Source of the DNA: Hyphomicrobiales bacterium | GTDB taxonomy: Bacteria > Pseudomonadota > Alphaproteobacteria > Rhizobiales > Rhizobiaceae | Assembly: GCA_900470965.1 (NCBI GenBank) | Contig: UCCS01000047.1 | Span: 1 to 64,000 of the forward strand | DNA: 64,000 nt | Direction: 5' to 3' | Part shown: positions 18,098-26,825 of the stretch, piece by piece | Position numbering within the stretch: position 1 is the stretch's first letter | Layout of the letters: each line of letters begins with the position of its first letter | Notes under the pieces: model-generated | Told to the model about the DNA's origin: nothing | What the model saw: only the letters and a program-made list of their open reading frames with translations | The model's database searches: none | Position numbers and translations under genes: made by a program

Positions 18098-19387
18098 ATG
18101 GCTCGCATCATCAAGCCGCTTGAAATGGTGGGCTATATGAACACGCTACGGACATTCGGAAGATTGACTGCGGAACGAGCTCAGCGCGAGCGCGAGCGTC
18201 TCGAAGTACTGAACCAGTTTGATTTGTTGGATGCGCCAAGGGATGCAAGCTTTGAACGCATTGTTCGTCTTATCAAGGGAATATTTTCGGTCGATATTGG
18301 CATTGTGTCTGTCATCGATGCGCATCGTCAATGGTATCAAGCCTGTGTCGGCTTGCCGAATTCGGAAGTTCCGCGAGAAGAGAGCTTCTGCACGTTGCTC
18401 GTCCAGTCGGAAGAGTCGATGATCATTCAGGACGCGTCCCGGGACGCCAGGTTCGCGAAACATCCTTCGGTGACGGGCGAAGCTCATGTCCGTTTCTATG
18501 CTGGCGTGCCGCTTAAAACGCGCGAGGGATTTACATTGGGAACGGTGTGCGCCATTGACCGCCGGCCAAAGTCGTTTGGGGCGAGGGATCTGGCTATTCT
18601 TCAGGAGTTGGCAGGGCTTGCGATGGAACGCATTGAGCTGCTTCAATCTGCTGCGACCGATGGTCTGACGGGTGTTCTCACGCGAAAAGCCTTCAAGTCC
18701 GAGAGCGAGAAATCGATCGCCCAGGCACTGAGGCATCAGCATGATCTCTCGTGCCTTGTGCTGGATGTTGATCACTTTAAGAAGGTAAATGACACCTATG
18801 GCCATTCTGCCGGCGACGAGGTCCTGAAAGCTGTGAGTGATGCGTGTAAGAGCACCCTCAGGGCAGGAGATCTAATCGGCCGTCTCGGGGGAGAGGAATT
18901 TGCCTTTTTACTTCCCCATGTCGACAAGGCTGCAGCGGCAGCTGTTGCGGAGAAGTTGCGGATCGCGATCGCTGGGGCCCTTGTGAAGGGTGACTTCGGC
19001 ACGGTGAGTGTCACAGCCAGTATCGGGTCGACCAACCTTTCGATTGTCAACCGTGACACCGATACGCTCATAGCGCAGGCGGACGCTGCGATGTATGCCG
19101 CCAAAAACATGGGACGAAATTGCCACGTTTCATGGCATGATCTGAAAGGTGCAAACGGAGGGGAGCGCCGCAGGGTACTGAAAAGCGGCTCCATCCTGTT
19201 CAACGAAAGGCGCTCTGTAATCGATTGCACAGTCAAGTCGCTTGGTAGCGACGGTGCAGGGCTAGTTCTTTCGAACACTTCAGCAATCCCGCCTGAATTT
19301 GATCTGATAATTCGCGGGGAAGGCTTCGAAACCCGTTGCCGCGTAATTGCGCAGGACCGCCAAAACGTCGAAGTGTCATTCAGATGA
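18098..19387 (+). CDS. GAF-GGDEF-PilZ-like diguanylate cyclase
   Basis: A 429-residue cytoplasmic protein with three modules. A GAF domain spans about 35-185 (FERIVRLIKGIFSVDIGIVSVID, FYAGVPLKT, GTVCAID). A GGDEF domain spans about 190-345, with substrate-binding VLDVDHFKKVNDTYGH and active-site GGEEF. The inhibitory I-site RAGD lies five residues before it. The C-terminal segment (about 355-429, ERRRVLKSGSILFNERRS, then DGAGLVLS) resembles PilZ, a c-di-GMP receptor. It should make c-di-GMP from GTP in response to a signal sensed by GAF. An alternative start is the ATG at 18137. No EAL domain is present. Synthase and receptor modules in one protein are the notable feature. Confidence 0.85.
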   Translation: MARIIKPLEMVGYMNTLRTFGRLTAERAQRERERLEVLNQFDLLDAPRDASFERIVRLIKGIFSVDIGIVSVIDAHRQWYQACVGLPNSEVPREESFCTLLVQSEESMIIQDASRDARFAKHPSVTGEAHVRFYAGVPLKTREGFTLGTVCAIDRRPKSFGARDLAILQELAGLAMERIELLQSAATDGLTGVLTRKAFKSESEKSIAQALRHQHDLSCLVLDVDHFKKVNDTYGHSAGDEVLKAVSDACKSTLRAGDLIGRLGGEEFAFLLPHVDKAAAAAVAEKLRIAIAGALVKGDFGTVSVTASIGSTNLSIVNRDTDTLIAQADAAMYAAKNMGRNCHVSWHDLKGANGGERRRVLKSGSILFNERRSVIDCTVKSLGSDGAGLVLSNTSAIPPEFDLIIRGEGFETRCRVIAQDRQNVEVSFR

Positions 19388-19442
19388 CAATGGGAGCGGC
19401 GTGATATAGGGTCGCCTATTCATCCACGCTTGAGTGCGACTT

Positions 19443-21356
19443 TCAGTCGATATTCTTCTCCAGTTGCCTGGCCGCAATATCGGGTGGCGTCCATCCTCGT
19501 TCAGCCTCCTCGCCAAGCGCGCTTCGGTCCCCCATCATCGCCTGGTCGAGCAGGTCGGCGATTTCCTTGGCCTTGGCGATGTATTCCTTGTTGTCGAACA
19601 CAGCGACATCTTCCCGCCATATAGGAGCAAGTGTCCGCAGGCCGCGAACGTCCTGGCGTACGAAGACGGCCTTGCTTTTTTCGACATCGTACGGATGCAT
19701 GCCGAGACCTCTGAGCGCGTAGCCGCCAGCACGCACGGAGCTGTCGAACACCTCGCGGACAATATCATGCGCGCCCGCCTCATAAAGTCGGTAAACGGAC
19801 GTGCGGTCAAACGCGCGGGCGATAATGTGGATATGCGGGTTCTCCCGGCGCGCATGTTTGACGATGTCTACTGCCCGCTCCGGATCGTCGATTGCGACCA
19901 CCAGGACTTTGGCCTCGTGGAGGCCGGCAGAGTGCAACAGGTCGGGACGGCTGGCGTCGCCAAAGAAAGAGCGGACGCCGAATTTGCGAAGGCCGTCGAT
20001 GACATCGGCCTGATGGTCCAGGACAATGGTCTTGTAGCCATTGGCGAGCAGCATGCGGTTGACGATCTGACCGAAGCGACCAAGCCCGGCGATGATGACA
20101 GAACCGGGCTCGGGGATCTCGTCCGCCTCGTCTTTTTGCCTGCGATCGAAACGCGGCACGATCAGCCGGTCAAAAATAATGAAGAGGGCAGGGGTGAATA
20201 GCATGGAAACCGCCACCACGAGCAGCAGGATTGCCGCGAGGTCCGGCGGGAGGACAGCGCTTTGAACAGTAAAAGAGATCAACACGAAACCGAATTCGCC
20301 GGCTTGCGCCAGTCCCAACGCAAAAAGCCAGCGATCGGTACCGCGTAGCCTGAAGACGAAGGCTAGCACGAGTAGCACCATCGCCTTGAGCACCATCACG
20401 CCAAGGGTGATGCCGAGCACGGACCAAAACTGAGCATAAAGCAGAGAGAAGTCGATGCTGGCGCCAACGGTGATGAAGAACAGGCCAAGCAGCAATCCCT
20501 TGAACGGCTCGATGTCACTCTCGAGTTCGTGCCGGAACTCACTGTTTGCGAGGACGACTCCGGCCAAGAAAGTGCCGAGCGCAGGTGACAACCCGACCAC
20601 TGTCATCAAAAGGGCGATGCCAATGATCAGCAGCAGCGCGGCGGCAGTGAAGATCTCGCGCAGCTTGGAGCGGGCGATGAGCCGGAATATCGGCCGCGAC
20701 AGATAGTGGCCGGCAGCGACAACAAAGGCGACGGCGGCGATCGTCACCAGGGTCACTTGCCAGCCGGGCAATCCCTCGACCAGGCTGAGGGAGTGATGGC
20801 CGCCGTCTTCGGCGTTGCTAGCGAGCGGGTGGCGCATCAGATCCGGCAGTGCCAGAAGCGGAATGAAAGCGAGCATGGGAATGACGGCGATATCCTGAAA
20901 CAGCAGGACCGAGAAGCTCGACTGTCCACCGGACGAGCGCAGCAGACCCTTTTCGCCGAGCGTCTGCAGGACGATGGCGGTGGACGAGAGCGAGAAGATG
21001 AAGCCGATCGTCAGTGCAACGCTCCAGACCTGGCCGAGAAGCATGGCGCAGCCCATGACCACGAACGACGTGACGATCACCTGTAGTCCACCAAGCCCGA
21101 GCAGCTTTGACCGCATCTCCCACAGCGCGTGCGGCTGCAATTCGAGGCCGACGAGAAACAGCATCATGACCACACCGAATTCGGCGAAGTGCTGCAGGTC
21201 CTGCGTCTCGTTGCCAACCAGATGCAGGGCAGGGCCGATGACGATGCCGGCAATGAGATAACCGAGTACGGAGCCGAGCCCCAACCTCTTGGCGATCAGC
21301 ACAGAAACGACGGCCGCCAACAGATAGATGAAGGCGTGAAAAATGAAGCTATTCAT
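19443..21356 (-). CDS. KefB/KefC-type monovalent cation:proton antiporter (CPA2)
   Basis: A 637-residue protein. The first roughly 390 residues hold about 12 membrane helices of the CPA2 exchanger fold, including LGYLIAGIVIGP, FGVVMMLFLVGLEL, FSLSSTAIVLQTL and LLLGLFFITVGASIDF. A TrkA-N/RCK domain follows with the NAD-binding loop IAGLGRFGQIVNRML and DHQADVIDGLRKFG. This is the Kef system: K+ efflux gated by glutathione adducts, which acidifies the cytoplasm against electrophiles. Its start overlaps the end of the KefF-like gene by 8 bp. The family is certain; KefB versus KefC cannot be settled here. Confidence 0.94.
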   Translation of the reverse strand: MNSFIFHAFIYLLAAVVSVLIAKRLGLGSVLGYLIAGIVIGPALHLVGNETQDLQHFAEFGVVMMLFLVGLELQPHALWEMRSKLLGLGGLQVIVTSFVVMGCAMLLGQVWSVALTIGFIFSLSSTAIVLQTLGEKGLLRSSGGQSSFSVLLFQDIAVIPMLAFIPLLALPDLMRHPLASNAEDGGHHSLSLVEGLPGWQVTLVTIAAVAFVVAAGHYLSRPIFRLIARSKLREIFTAAALLLIIGIALLMTVVGLSPALGTFLAGVVLANSEFRHELESDIEPFKGLLLGLFFITVGASIDFSLLYAQFWSVLGITLGVMVLKAMVLLVLAFVFRLRGTDRWLFALGLAQAGEFGFVLISFTVQSAVLPPDLAAILLLVVAVSMLFTPALFIIFDRLIVPRFDRRQKDEADEIPEPGSVIIAGLGRFGQIVNRMLLANGYKTIVLDHQADVIDGLRKFGVRSFFGDASRPDLLHSAGLHEAKVLVVAIDDPERAVDIVKHARRENPHIHIIARAFDRTSVYRLYEAGAHDIVREVFDSSVRAGGYALRGLGMHPYDVEKSKAVFVRQDVRGLRTLAPIWREDVAVFDNKEYIAKAKEIADLLDQAMMGDRSALGEEAERGWTPPDIAARQLEKNID

Positions 21357-21966
21357 CGGCTTTGCCCTCTTGAAGCGGAAGCGTATCGGTGCTCAGCAAT
21401 TCCAATCGAGCGGCGGCGTCGATGTCGACGGTGCCGTCTCGCAAAGCTTCCAGCAGTCGTCGGTACCCCTCAAGATGCTGGTCAAATCGGTCATTGCTAT
21501 GGGCATCGTGCGCTGAAAACAGCGCATAAGGCGCGATGAAGCGCATCTGGCACAGATTTGCGGTTTGCTCCAGAGGTGAAAGAAGCGCTCGGAGGCGAAA
21601 ACGGTTACTGCCCTGCTCGGTATAGGCGTGGTCCGGGCCGCCGGCGGTTATGACAGGCAAGAACACCTTACCCGCCAGCTTGTCCCCAGTGCGACCGTAA
21701 GCGAAGCCGTATTCCAGCACCAGATCCTGCCATTCCTTCAAGATTGACGGTGTCGAGTACCAGTAGATCGGGAACTGAAACATGATCACATCGTGCTGCA
21801 ATAATCGCTCCTGCTCGGAGTCGACGTCGATGTCGAGCTTCGGGTACTGCGCATAGAGATCCACGAAAGTTACGCCATCAATACTGCTGGCAATCCTTGC
21901 CATCGGAACGTTAACGCGTGAATGGCGTTGTCCGGGATGGGCGAAGAGAACAAGCACCTTGGCCAT
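21349..21966 (-). CDS. KefF/KefG-like NAD(P)H oxidoreductase, ancillary to Kef
   Basis: A 205-residue flavodoxin-fold quinone reductase. It starts MAKVLVLFAHPGQRHSRVN and contains the flavin-binding segments FQFPIYWYSTPSILKEWQD and VITAGGPDHAYTEQG characteristic of KefF/KefG/MdaB. In enteric bacteria KefF binds the KefC channel, is needed for full activity, and reduces quinones. The overlap with the antiporter start indicates translational coupling. The operon promoter is presumably upstream of 21966. Homology and context together make the assignment strong. Confidence 0.92.
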   Translation of the reverse strand: MAKVLVLFAHPGQRHSRVNVPMARIASSIDGVTFVDLYAQYPKLDIDVDSEQERLLQHDVIMFQFPIYWYSTPSILKEWQDLVLEYGFAYGRTGDKLAGKVFLPVITAGGPDHAYTEQGSNRFRLRALLSPLEQTANLCQMRFIAPYALFSAHDAHSNDRFDQHLEGYRRLLEALRDGTVDIDAAARLELLSTDTLPLQEGKADE

Positions 21967-22537
21967 AGAGGGGCTCCGGTTTGGTTTGGATCAGGCGAGG
22001 GGCGGGCAGGTTCGGCGTTATGCCGAATCGAGCGCTGGGCCCGTTCAGCAAGGGCTTGAGCAATTTGCCAAAGCCGACACTACCTGTTCGGTTCGGCCGC
22101 GCAAGTCAACCCGGGTTTCCCAATTGACCTTGGACCTTTCCCTATGGAAAGCCTTTTTGCTCTTTCTGGAGCCGAATTACCGCGAAGGATGGACATCCCC
22201 CGGTAAAGGCAAAGGCGACAATTGTGGCTGGCTATTTCTCGAGCATTCGAGGGGCGGCCGTCGGAAGTGGTGCTCCGAAGAGAGCTGCAGCACACATAGC
22301 CGCGTGAAGCGGTTCCGTGCAAAATAACACCTCCTATCCGGTTGAGCGTAAAGTTGAACGCACGAACCGGTCATTGAAATATTCTCATTTTATGCGGTGA
22401 GCGTGTCACTGTTGGGATAGCTCTGCTGAGGCAGGTGGCCCAGAGTGAGGTTACAATAATATGAACGAGGGCAGGAAGATGAACCTCAGGTGAACAAAAC
22501 TGGCCGCTCATGCGTTGTGCGATTAGGAGGATTGCAG
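21967..22537. other. Intergenic stretch without a recognisable gene
   Basis: About 570 bp. Open frames (plus 21959-22327, minus 22080-22374) give unstructured, Arg/Ser-rich translations. The last 150 bp is AT-rich and contains AGGAGG (22525-22530) that serves the next gene. No terminator or RNA gene was identified. Confidence 0.5.
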
Positions 22538-22780
22538 ATGTTTGGACTTCAGAGCTCAAGTTTTTCGCAGATTCAGACCGCGTTTAGTGACCTTGCCAGC
22601 CTAGTCTCTTGGGAAATCGCATACACTCCCGCAATGTCTGATGCATCAATAACTGTCACCAACGCAGACGGCGTCCTGGTTTTGGAGGGCCGCGCGTCCC
22701 GGCCAGCGATTCAACTGGCAACAGAGATAGCGGAGCGGCTGTTTGGAGGCCACGTTTGCAACCTGATAAGCGCTGATTAA
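22538..22780 (+). CDS. Small BON-like protein
   Basis: An 80-residue protein. The C-terminal half, SDASITVTNADGVLVLEGRASRPAIQLATEIAERLFGG, has the strand-turn-strand-helix shape of half a BON domain (the LEG turn after two strands). BON domains bind phospholipid or other ligands and are common in osmotic-shock proteins. No signal peptide is visible, so it would be cytoplasmic or the N-terminus is non-standard. A strong AGGAGG lies 8 bp before the ATG at 22538. A longer frame from 22490 is less likely. Comparable small proteins occur widely in rhizobia. Confidence 0.65.
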   Translation: MFGLQSSSFSQIQTAFSDLASLVSWEIAYTPAMSDASITVTNADGVLVLEGRASRPAIQLATEIAERLFGGHVCNLISAD

Positions 22781-22816
22781 AGCGTGTGGCCTGCTGCCGG
22801 TATTTCGGACACGGAG

Positions 22817-23005
22817 TTAGGCTAATCCCGCTTTGTTTTCAAATTCCATCGGGCTGAGATAGCGTTGTGTTGAATGCCGTCGCCTCGGATTGTAGAAGCG
22901 CTCGATGTAGTCGAACACGTCGGCTTTTGCATCGTCTCTGGTTCTGTAGACCTTGTGAGCTGTCCTTTCCGTTTTGAGTGATGGGATTGTCGAATTCGCT
23001 CCCCT
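22817..23005 (-). mobile_element. IS3-family transposase OrfB C-terminal fragment
   Basis: The minus strand ends a frame with SLKTERTAHKVYRTRDDAKA and FDYIERFYNPRRRHSTQRYLSPM. This is the C-terminal signature of IS3-family DDE transposases, following the catalytic Glu region. Nothing upstream of it in that frame belongs to an IS3 element; the upstream sequence is a Tn3-family transposase fragment. Only about 60 codons remain, so it is a dead remnant. The subgroup differs from the IS407-type element at 50344. Confidence 0.8.
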
Positions 23006-23235
23006 CTGAAGCATGGCACGAGGCGGAATTTCTTCTGCTCCCAGCACTCGACCGGGTATCGCATAAGACATATCTGGATGGCAAAACCGAGCCGTGAGTG
23101 ATTACGTCTCCACAGTTCGATCTCCAGGCGATCCGCCAATGACAACGAATGGAGTCGGATTAGGCTGTCCTCGTCGACTGATATGTCGACAAGCTTCCGT
23201 CGATCTTGATCTTTGAGAAGTTTTCGCTTTGCCAT
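23006..23235 (-). mobile_element. Tn3-family transposase N-terminal fragment
   Basis: The minus-strand ATG at 23235 opens MAKRKLLKDQDRRKLVDISV and continues with DSLIRLHSLSLADRLEIELWRRNHSRLGFAIQ. This is the DUF4158 N-terminal domain of Tn3-family transposases (usually about 990 residues). After CLMRYP, one G is missing from the expected CCCGGG near 23055. The next frame gives GRVLGAEEIPPRAMLQ, which restores the family pattern. The fragment then breaks off at about 23005 and is fused directly to an IS3 fragment. No terminal repeat or resolvase is seen. Confidence 0.8.
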
Positions 23236-23392
23236 CGCCCGACGAGCAGCGCACCGCCTATGAGGATATCTTTCCCAACATCACGAAGCAAAACCGACGT
23301 AAGCAGTCGACTGCGCGAGATCATCGAGGAATACCGCCACGATCCAGAGCTCAGAGCAGATGTTTCGAACAGAGCTTGAGCCACTGGTCGGC

Positions 23393-23614
23393 TCAGTATA
23401 GGGAGTTCTTGCCCGGAAACCGCCCACTTCGGACATTGGAGGAACGGGTTTGGCGCAGTCGTTCGCGCTGGACTGCACGAAGCGCATCGAAAAATGCGCG
23501 GGCCTCTAGCTTCACTTTAAAATACTGTTCTGCAGCGTCGAAGATTTCGCCAAGATCAATATCGGCGCCGCCGGCGATCCTTTGTCGGATGAAGACGATA
23601 AGTAATCGGTCCAT
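23393..23614 (-). CDS. Small hypothetical protein
   Basis: A 73-residue frame, MDRLLIVFIRQRIAGGADID onwards, predicted to be mainly helical with a basic C-terminus (LRQTRSSNVRSGRF). A GAGGGA sequence lies about 6 bp before the ATG, which supports translation. I recognise no family. It sits between a dead transposon and a set of small rhizobial genes on the same strand. Confidence 0.45.
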   Translation of the reverse strand: MDRLLIVFIRQRIAGGADIDLGEIFDAAEQYFKVKLEARAFFDALRAVQRERLRQTRSSNVRSGRFPGKNSLY

Positions 23615-23882
23615 TGCACATCCCTCAACGCCCGCGAAAGCAGAACCAAACTCGCGGGACGCGCAATCTAACGTGTTTCTCGTTTTTTTGTTCCGGAGGG
23701 CCGCAAGCCGTTAAGACGATCCCGTCCCAACGGCACTAGGACCGCTCACCTACTGACGGGGTATCAAAGGCTGAAGGGACATGTCGTCAGGCGGTCCATT
23801 AGAAAAGCCGGAAGTACGAGCCCGAAATGCAGCGACCGATGTGGCTGGTGGCCAAGATGACGCCAGCTGGATGAGTCTAAGG

Positions 23883-24110
23883 TCAGTCTTCGATCTTGCC
23901 TCTGGCGGCAAATGCCAACACCCTGAGTTGATCGATGTTGTGAACACCTTGGCGATACAGCTCAATGATGATTGCAGCGGTCCGCGCGGTCTCCTCGTCA
24001 TCGGCATCAAGATCGAATTCCGCCTTCACGGCATCCAGTACGCGCTGGCAAATGCCGAGGTCTTCCGAATTCATCGGTTGATCGCGCCTACTTAGGTGAC
24101 CTTCGATCAT
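23883..24110 (-). CDS. Small conserved rhizobial protein, paralogue of the gene at 49510
   Basis: A 75-residue acidic helical protein: LGICQRVLDAVKAEFDLDAD, then RTAAIIIELYRQGVHNIDQLRVL. GGAGGG lies 6 bp before the ATG at 24110; an internal ATG at 24074 lacks such a site. The segment AAIIIELYRQG followed by a short gap and a Leu-rich helix recurs in the 78-residue protein at 49510 (SAAIELYNEGCRSAEEMATTL). This suggests a family of small helical proteins spread on this replicon. The function is unknown, with no membrane segment or HTH. Confidence 0.6.
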   Translation of the reverse strand: MIEGHLSRRDQPMNSEDLGICQRVLDAVKAEFDLDADDEETARTAAIIIELYRQGVHNIDQLRVLAFAARGKIED

Positions 24111-24308
24111 TCGATCCCTCCACCATTGGAAATCAAGAATCGAAATAATTTCACGGCATCAGTTTTCAAGCGGATTGCCAAATTGCGAGTTGGCAGAGGC
24201 CCAATCCCTCGTCCTGACCGGCCGAGCGCGCCATCATCTTTCGATGGGTGGTTCTCCTCGTGCCTGCAAGTCTGCCATCGATTTTTGATCTCGGATTCTC
24301 GCCCTCAG

Positions 24309-24572
24309 TCAGTGCAGGACAGCAACGACGGTGACGTCAGCTTCGTCTGCAGCTCTGATGAGAGCTGCCCTCAAGTCCTCGGGTTCAGCTTTCCTAGCCA
24401 TCACATCAAGGCAGGCCTTCACCGCGGCAAGGAATTCTTCGCCGTCATCGATAGGCCATTTTCTCATCAGCGCGTCGGCCGCTTCCTGAACGGTGCGCAC
24501 TAAGACGCGCTCGCGCTCGGCCTCGAAGGCCAGGATCACAGGGGCAAACTGTGCAGATGTGTCCCATTTCAT
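24309..24572 (-). CDS. DUF982 domain protein
   Basis: An 87-residue protein with the DUF982 pattern. It opens with a Trp then a strand with PV, followed by RVLVRTVQEAADALMRKWP, a central A...C...M helix (AAVKACLDVM), and a C-terminal LRAALIRAADEADV. DUF982 proteins are almost confined to Rhizobiales, often plasmid-borne, and of unknown role. The start at 24572 (MKWDTSAQ) follows AGGAG by about 8 bp, and the longer frame to 24662 is not needed. A second DUF982 gene lies at 60584. Confidence 0.8.
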   Translation of the reverse strand: MKWDTSAQFAPVILAFEAERERVLVRTVQEAADALMRKWPIDDGEEFLAAVKACLDVMARKAEPEDLRAALIRAADEADVTVVAVLH

Positions 24573-24685
24573 AACGCTCAACTCCTGTAAGGATAACATA
24601 TCGTTAGCCTTGCAAGAGGTGTGCCGCACACTCTTCGGTTTATCCAAATACAGGCATTGCATTGAATGGACAGGGCACCAACAGA

Positions 24686-25305
24686 ATGGCAGACGACGCC
24701 CACCGCGTCTATGCGGATGCCATTACGGCCCAGCTTGGCGAGCGGGTCACCAACCTCGGGCGCCGGCAGACCGACCTCGAAGCGGAGATGGGTGCAGGTT
24801 TCAAGGGCACTGACACCGCCGTTTCGTCCCTGGCGAATGAAACGCGCACCTCGATCGCAGCGCTATCGACTAATCTCGCACAGCGAACAAGCCTCAGTGG
24901 CAGGCACTGGGCGTAGCGCTGACGTTTGCCGCCACGCTGGGCGGCCTCCCGGCATATCTCCCGATCCGTGAAGCAACCAGCGACCTGAAGCAGTCTGTCA
25001 GCGTCCTGGCCGACAAGATGGTGACGCAGAGCGAGCTCGAATGGAGGACCACCCGATCGGCAGAGGATCGCGCAAGGACTGACGCCAATGTGACGGAGCT
25101 GCGGGACGCTCAGGTCCCGCGCGAAGAACTCGACAGGGTGTTCGGAAGTTACGATCAACGTTTCATTGATCAGCAGCGCCAGATAGACGAGGTCAAGACG
25201 GCGCAAGGTTCAGTCTATGGCGCAAGAGACATCTTGCTCGATCTGAGGGCGCGGATCGACCGGATGGAGCGCCAGCGGCTTTCTGCGTCCCAGAGTGGAG
25301 GCTAG
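24686..25305 (+). pseudogene. Coiled-coil protein with one membrane helix, frameshifted
   Basis: The first frame (MADDAHRVYADAITAQLGER) is an alpha-helical, heptad-rich segment that stops at 24914-24916 after QRTSLSGRHWA. A second frame takes over near 24893 with PQWQALGVALTFAATLGGLPAYLP, a membrane helix. It then continues as a charged coiled coil (TQSELEWRTTRSAEDRARTD and later) to the stop at 25305. The joined product of about 205 residues resembles phage- or plasmid-associated membrane-anchored coiled-coil proteins, but no family name is certain. One missing base explains the break. Confidence 0.55.
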
Positions 25306-25456
25306 CTCAGAAGCCACTGTTAGACCAGCGACGGTGCTGGCCCCGCATCTTCTGGCCAGCGGTGTGCGCCCCGTAAAGGAAACTTGGGCCCGGCAGGAAA
25401 TATGACGGAACCCATGTTGCTCGGACAAGTAAGCAATAGGGTTTATCCACTTAACA

Positions 25457-25735
25457 TCAGTTCCGACTGTTGGCGAAACGGCGGGAGGGCGGAGCGGGCG
25501 TCTGCGCGTCATCGGATTGGGCGCGGTCCTCGCTGCCGCGAAGTTGCGCGATCCCAAGCTGAACGACCTTGATCATGTCGGTCATCCGCTGGCCGTGAGC
25601 GTCCTGGTACTGTTCCAAGGTGGGGGTATTAAGAGCCACGTCAATCAGCGCAGAGATGCGATTTTCTCTCACCGTTTTGGCGCCGATAGCCCAAACCCGT
25701 TTGAATAATAGTCGATCCGATTCAATAATTGGCAT
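25457..25735 (-). CDS. Orphan small protein, paralogue of the gene at 51772
   Basis: A 92-residue protein beginning MPIIESDRLLFKRVWAIGAK and containing RENRISALIDVALNTPTLEQYQ and MIKVVQLGIAQLRGSEDRAQSDD. It is close to the plus-strand gene at 51772 (MPIIEPDRILFERVWAAGAK). After QTPAPP the two diverge because this copy is 4 bp longer there, which ends it early with RRFANSRN. The DNA similarity continues beyond that point. The function is unknown: a helical protein with no membrane segment. An upstream start at 25762 is possible but lacks support. Confidence 0.55.
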   Translation of the reverse strand: MPIIESDRLLFKRVWAIGAKTVRENRISALIDVALNTPTLEQYQDAHGQRMTDMIKVVQLGIAQLRGSEDRAQSDDAQTPAPPSRRFANSRN

Positions 25736-26517
25736 GACGATCCGATACTTAATTGACCACAACGTAGTAGATCTAGAGGGAGGTGTCCTGTAATCAATTG
25801 GGACTTAAGTCTGATTCTTCGCGAATATAGCATGTTGTTGCAGGAAAACACCGCATAGAGACGTTGTTGGATATTTTATCCATGAAGTAGCGGATGATGA
25901 GTGGCTATATACACAGTGTAAACGCTTGGGGGATTAAGATTATCGCCGATGAAGGGATTTTATTTTGTCGCGATGTTCTTCCGCCATTTCCTTTCCGCGG
26001 CATTGGTGGGACCGCGCGCTGGCCCGTAGGGGCCCGGGTCTGAAGAGGGCCTAAACCCCCTCCGCCCGCTATGTAGACGTGAAAATATCTCGATCGTTCC
26101 GAGAAATGGGGCTTGCAACTCAGTACAGATGCAAGCCCCTCATGCTGGCCCCACACGCATCTCGGCACGTCCCACGACGGCATGACATCTACAGCCGTGA
26201 TGATGCTGGTTGGTGGATCGCGCGGCGCCCCATGGGTTGCAGGTGATCCGGTGACGACTAGGGCACCGGCGATCCGGACGCCCAAACTCTGGGTGGGCAG
26301 TAAAGTTGCCGACCTGTCGAAGAAAATTTGCCGAGGTGGATCCGCAACGAACCGCAGGGCTTTGAAGGGATCACCACGGAAAGAGATTCGCCGCACGATC
26401 CGCGCTCCAAACGGAGAACTGGCCCGAAAGTTCCGCTTGACCGAGCGTTTGCTGTTTTTGTCTTCGCGAAATGTCCTTCAGCGAAAACGTGAGGCCCCGC
26501 ACGCTGTCTATGCCCAT
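25736..26517. other. Intergenic stretch inside repeat copy A
   Basis: About 780 bp. 25760-25950 is distinctly AT-rich compared with the rest of the window, hinting at a different origin. Frames at minus 25905-26396 and plus 26113-26820 are long because of GC bias; their translations lack domains. 26430-26517 is the conserved block of the dispersed repeat. No terminator or RNA gene is recognised. Confidence 0.45.
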
Positions 26518-26690
26518 CCCTGTTGCGGCATGATCCGTTGGCGCACCAAAGATCGTGGGGTGGTCGTGCCGCGGTCGGCCTCCATGCGGATCAGTTCGTC
26601 GAGATCAAATGGCTTGCCCTTGACCGCAAGTTTCTGGGCCTTGGCTTTGGCCCCTAGGTCCACCGGCCCGATCGCCGCGCCATCCTGCTT
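26518..26690 (-). pseudogene. Fragment of an unrecognised gene
   Basis: The minus strand from about 26690 to the TAG at 26518-26520 reads GPVDLGAKAKAQKLAVKGKP, then FDLDELIRMEADRGTTTPRS and LVRQRIMPQQGWA. It is coherent, with a basic segment and a helical end, but has no start codon in frame. The last 13 residues correspond to LVRERIMSQKGWAETARDAS at 51588-51647, where the frame continues. It is therefore the truncated relative of a small gene shared by both repeat copies. Confidence 0.35.
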
Positions 26691-26825
26691 CGCTGTAGAA
26701 CTCGCCTGGCATGTCCGCTACCGCAGCGACCCAGGGCACCGCTGGCTGAGGCTTCTGATCGCCGAAGTGGCGAAGGAACACAGCCTTCCCCACTGGAAAA
26801 GGCCGTGTCAGAAAGGCTGAATCGT

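Larger units (their letters stand above)
25330..26570 (-). repeat. Copy A of a dispersed inverted repeat (partner at 51555-52185)
   Basis: Read on the minus strand, 26570-26430 matches 51558-51680 on the plus strand (both carry LVR-RIM-Q-GWA codons, then AGGACATTTCGCGAA-like sequence). Likewise 25735-25330 matches 51772-52170. The order and relative orientation of the two blocks are the same in both copies. In copy A they are separated by about 700 bp instead of 90 bp, so copy A carries extra DNA at about 25760-26425. The similarity continues past the stop of the small gene into non-coding sequence (GATGCGGGGCC), which indicates duplication of DNA rather than of a gene only. Confidence 0.75.

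Noticed and set aside
23260..23379. 39-codon plus-strand frame ending REIIEEYRHDPELRADVSNRA-like
   Set aside because: Helical and tidy but too short, with no ribosome binding site or family; could be the tail of a lost gene.
26113..26820. 235-residue plus-strand frame upstream of the amidase
   Set aside because: Translation lacks any domain; it overlaps the minus-strand relic at 26518-26690 and has no start signal.
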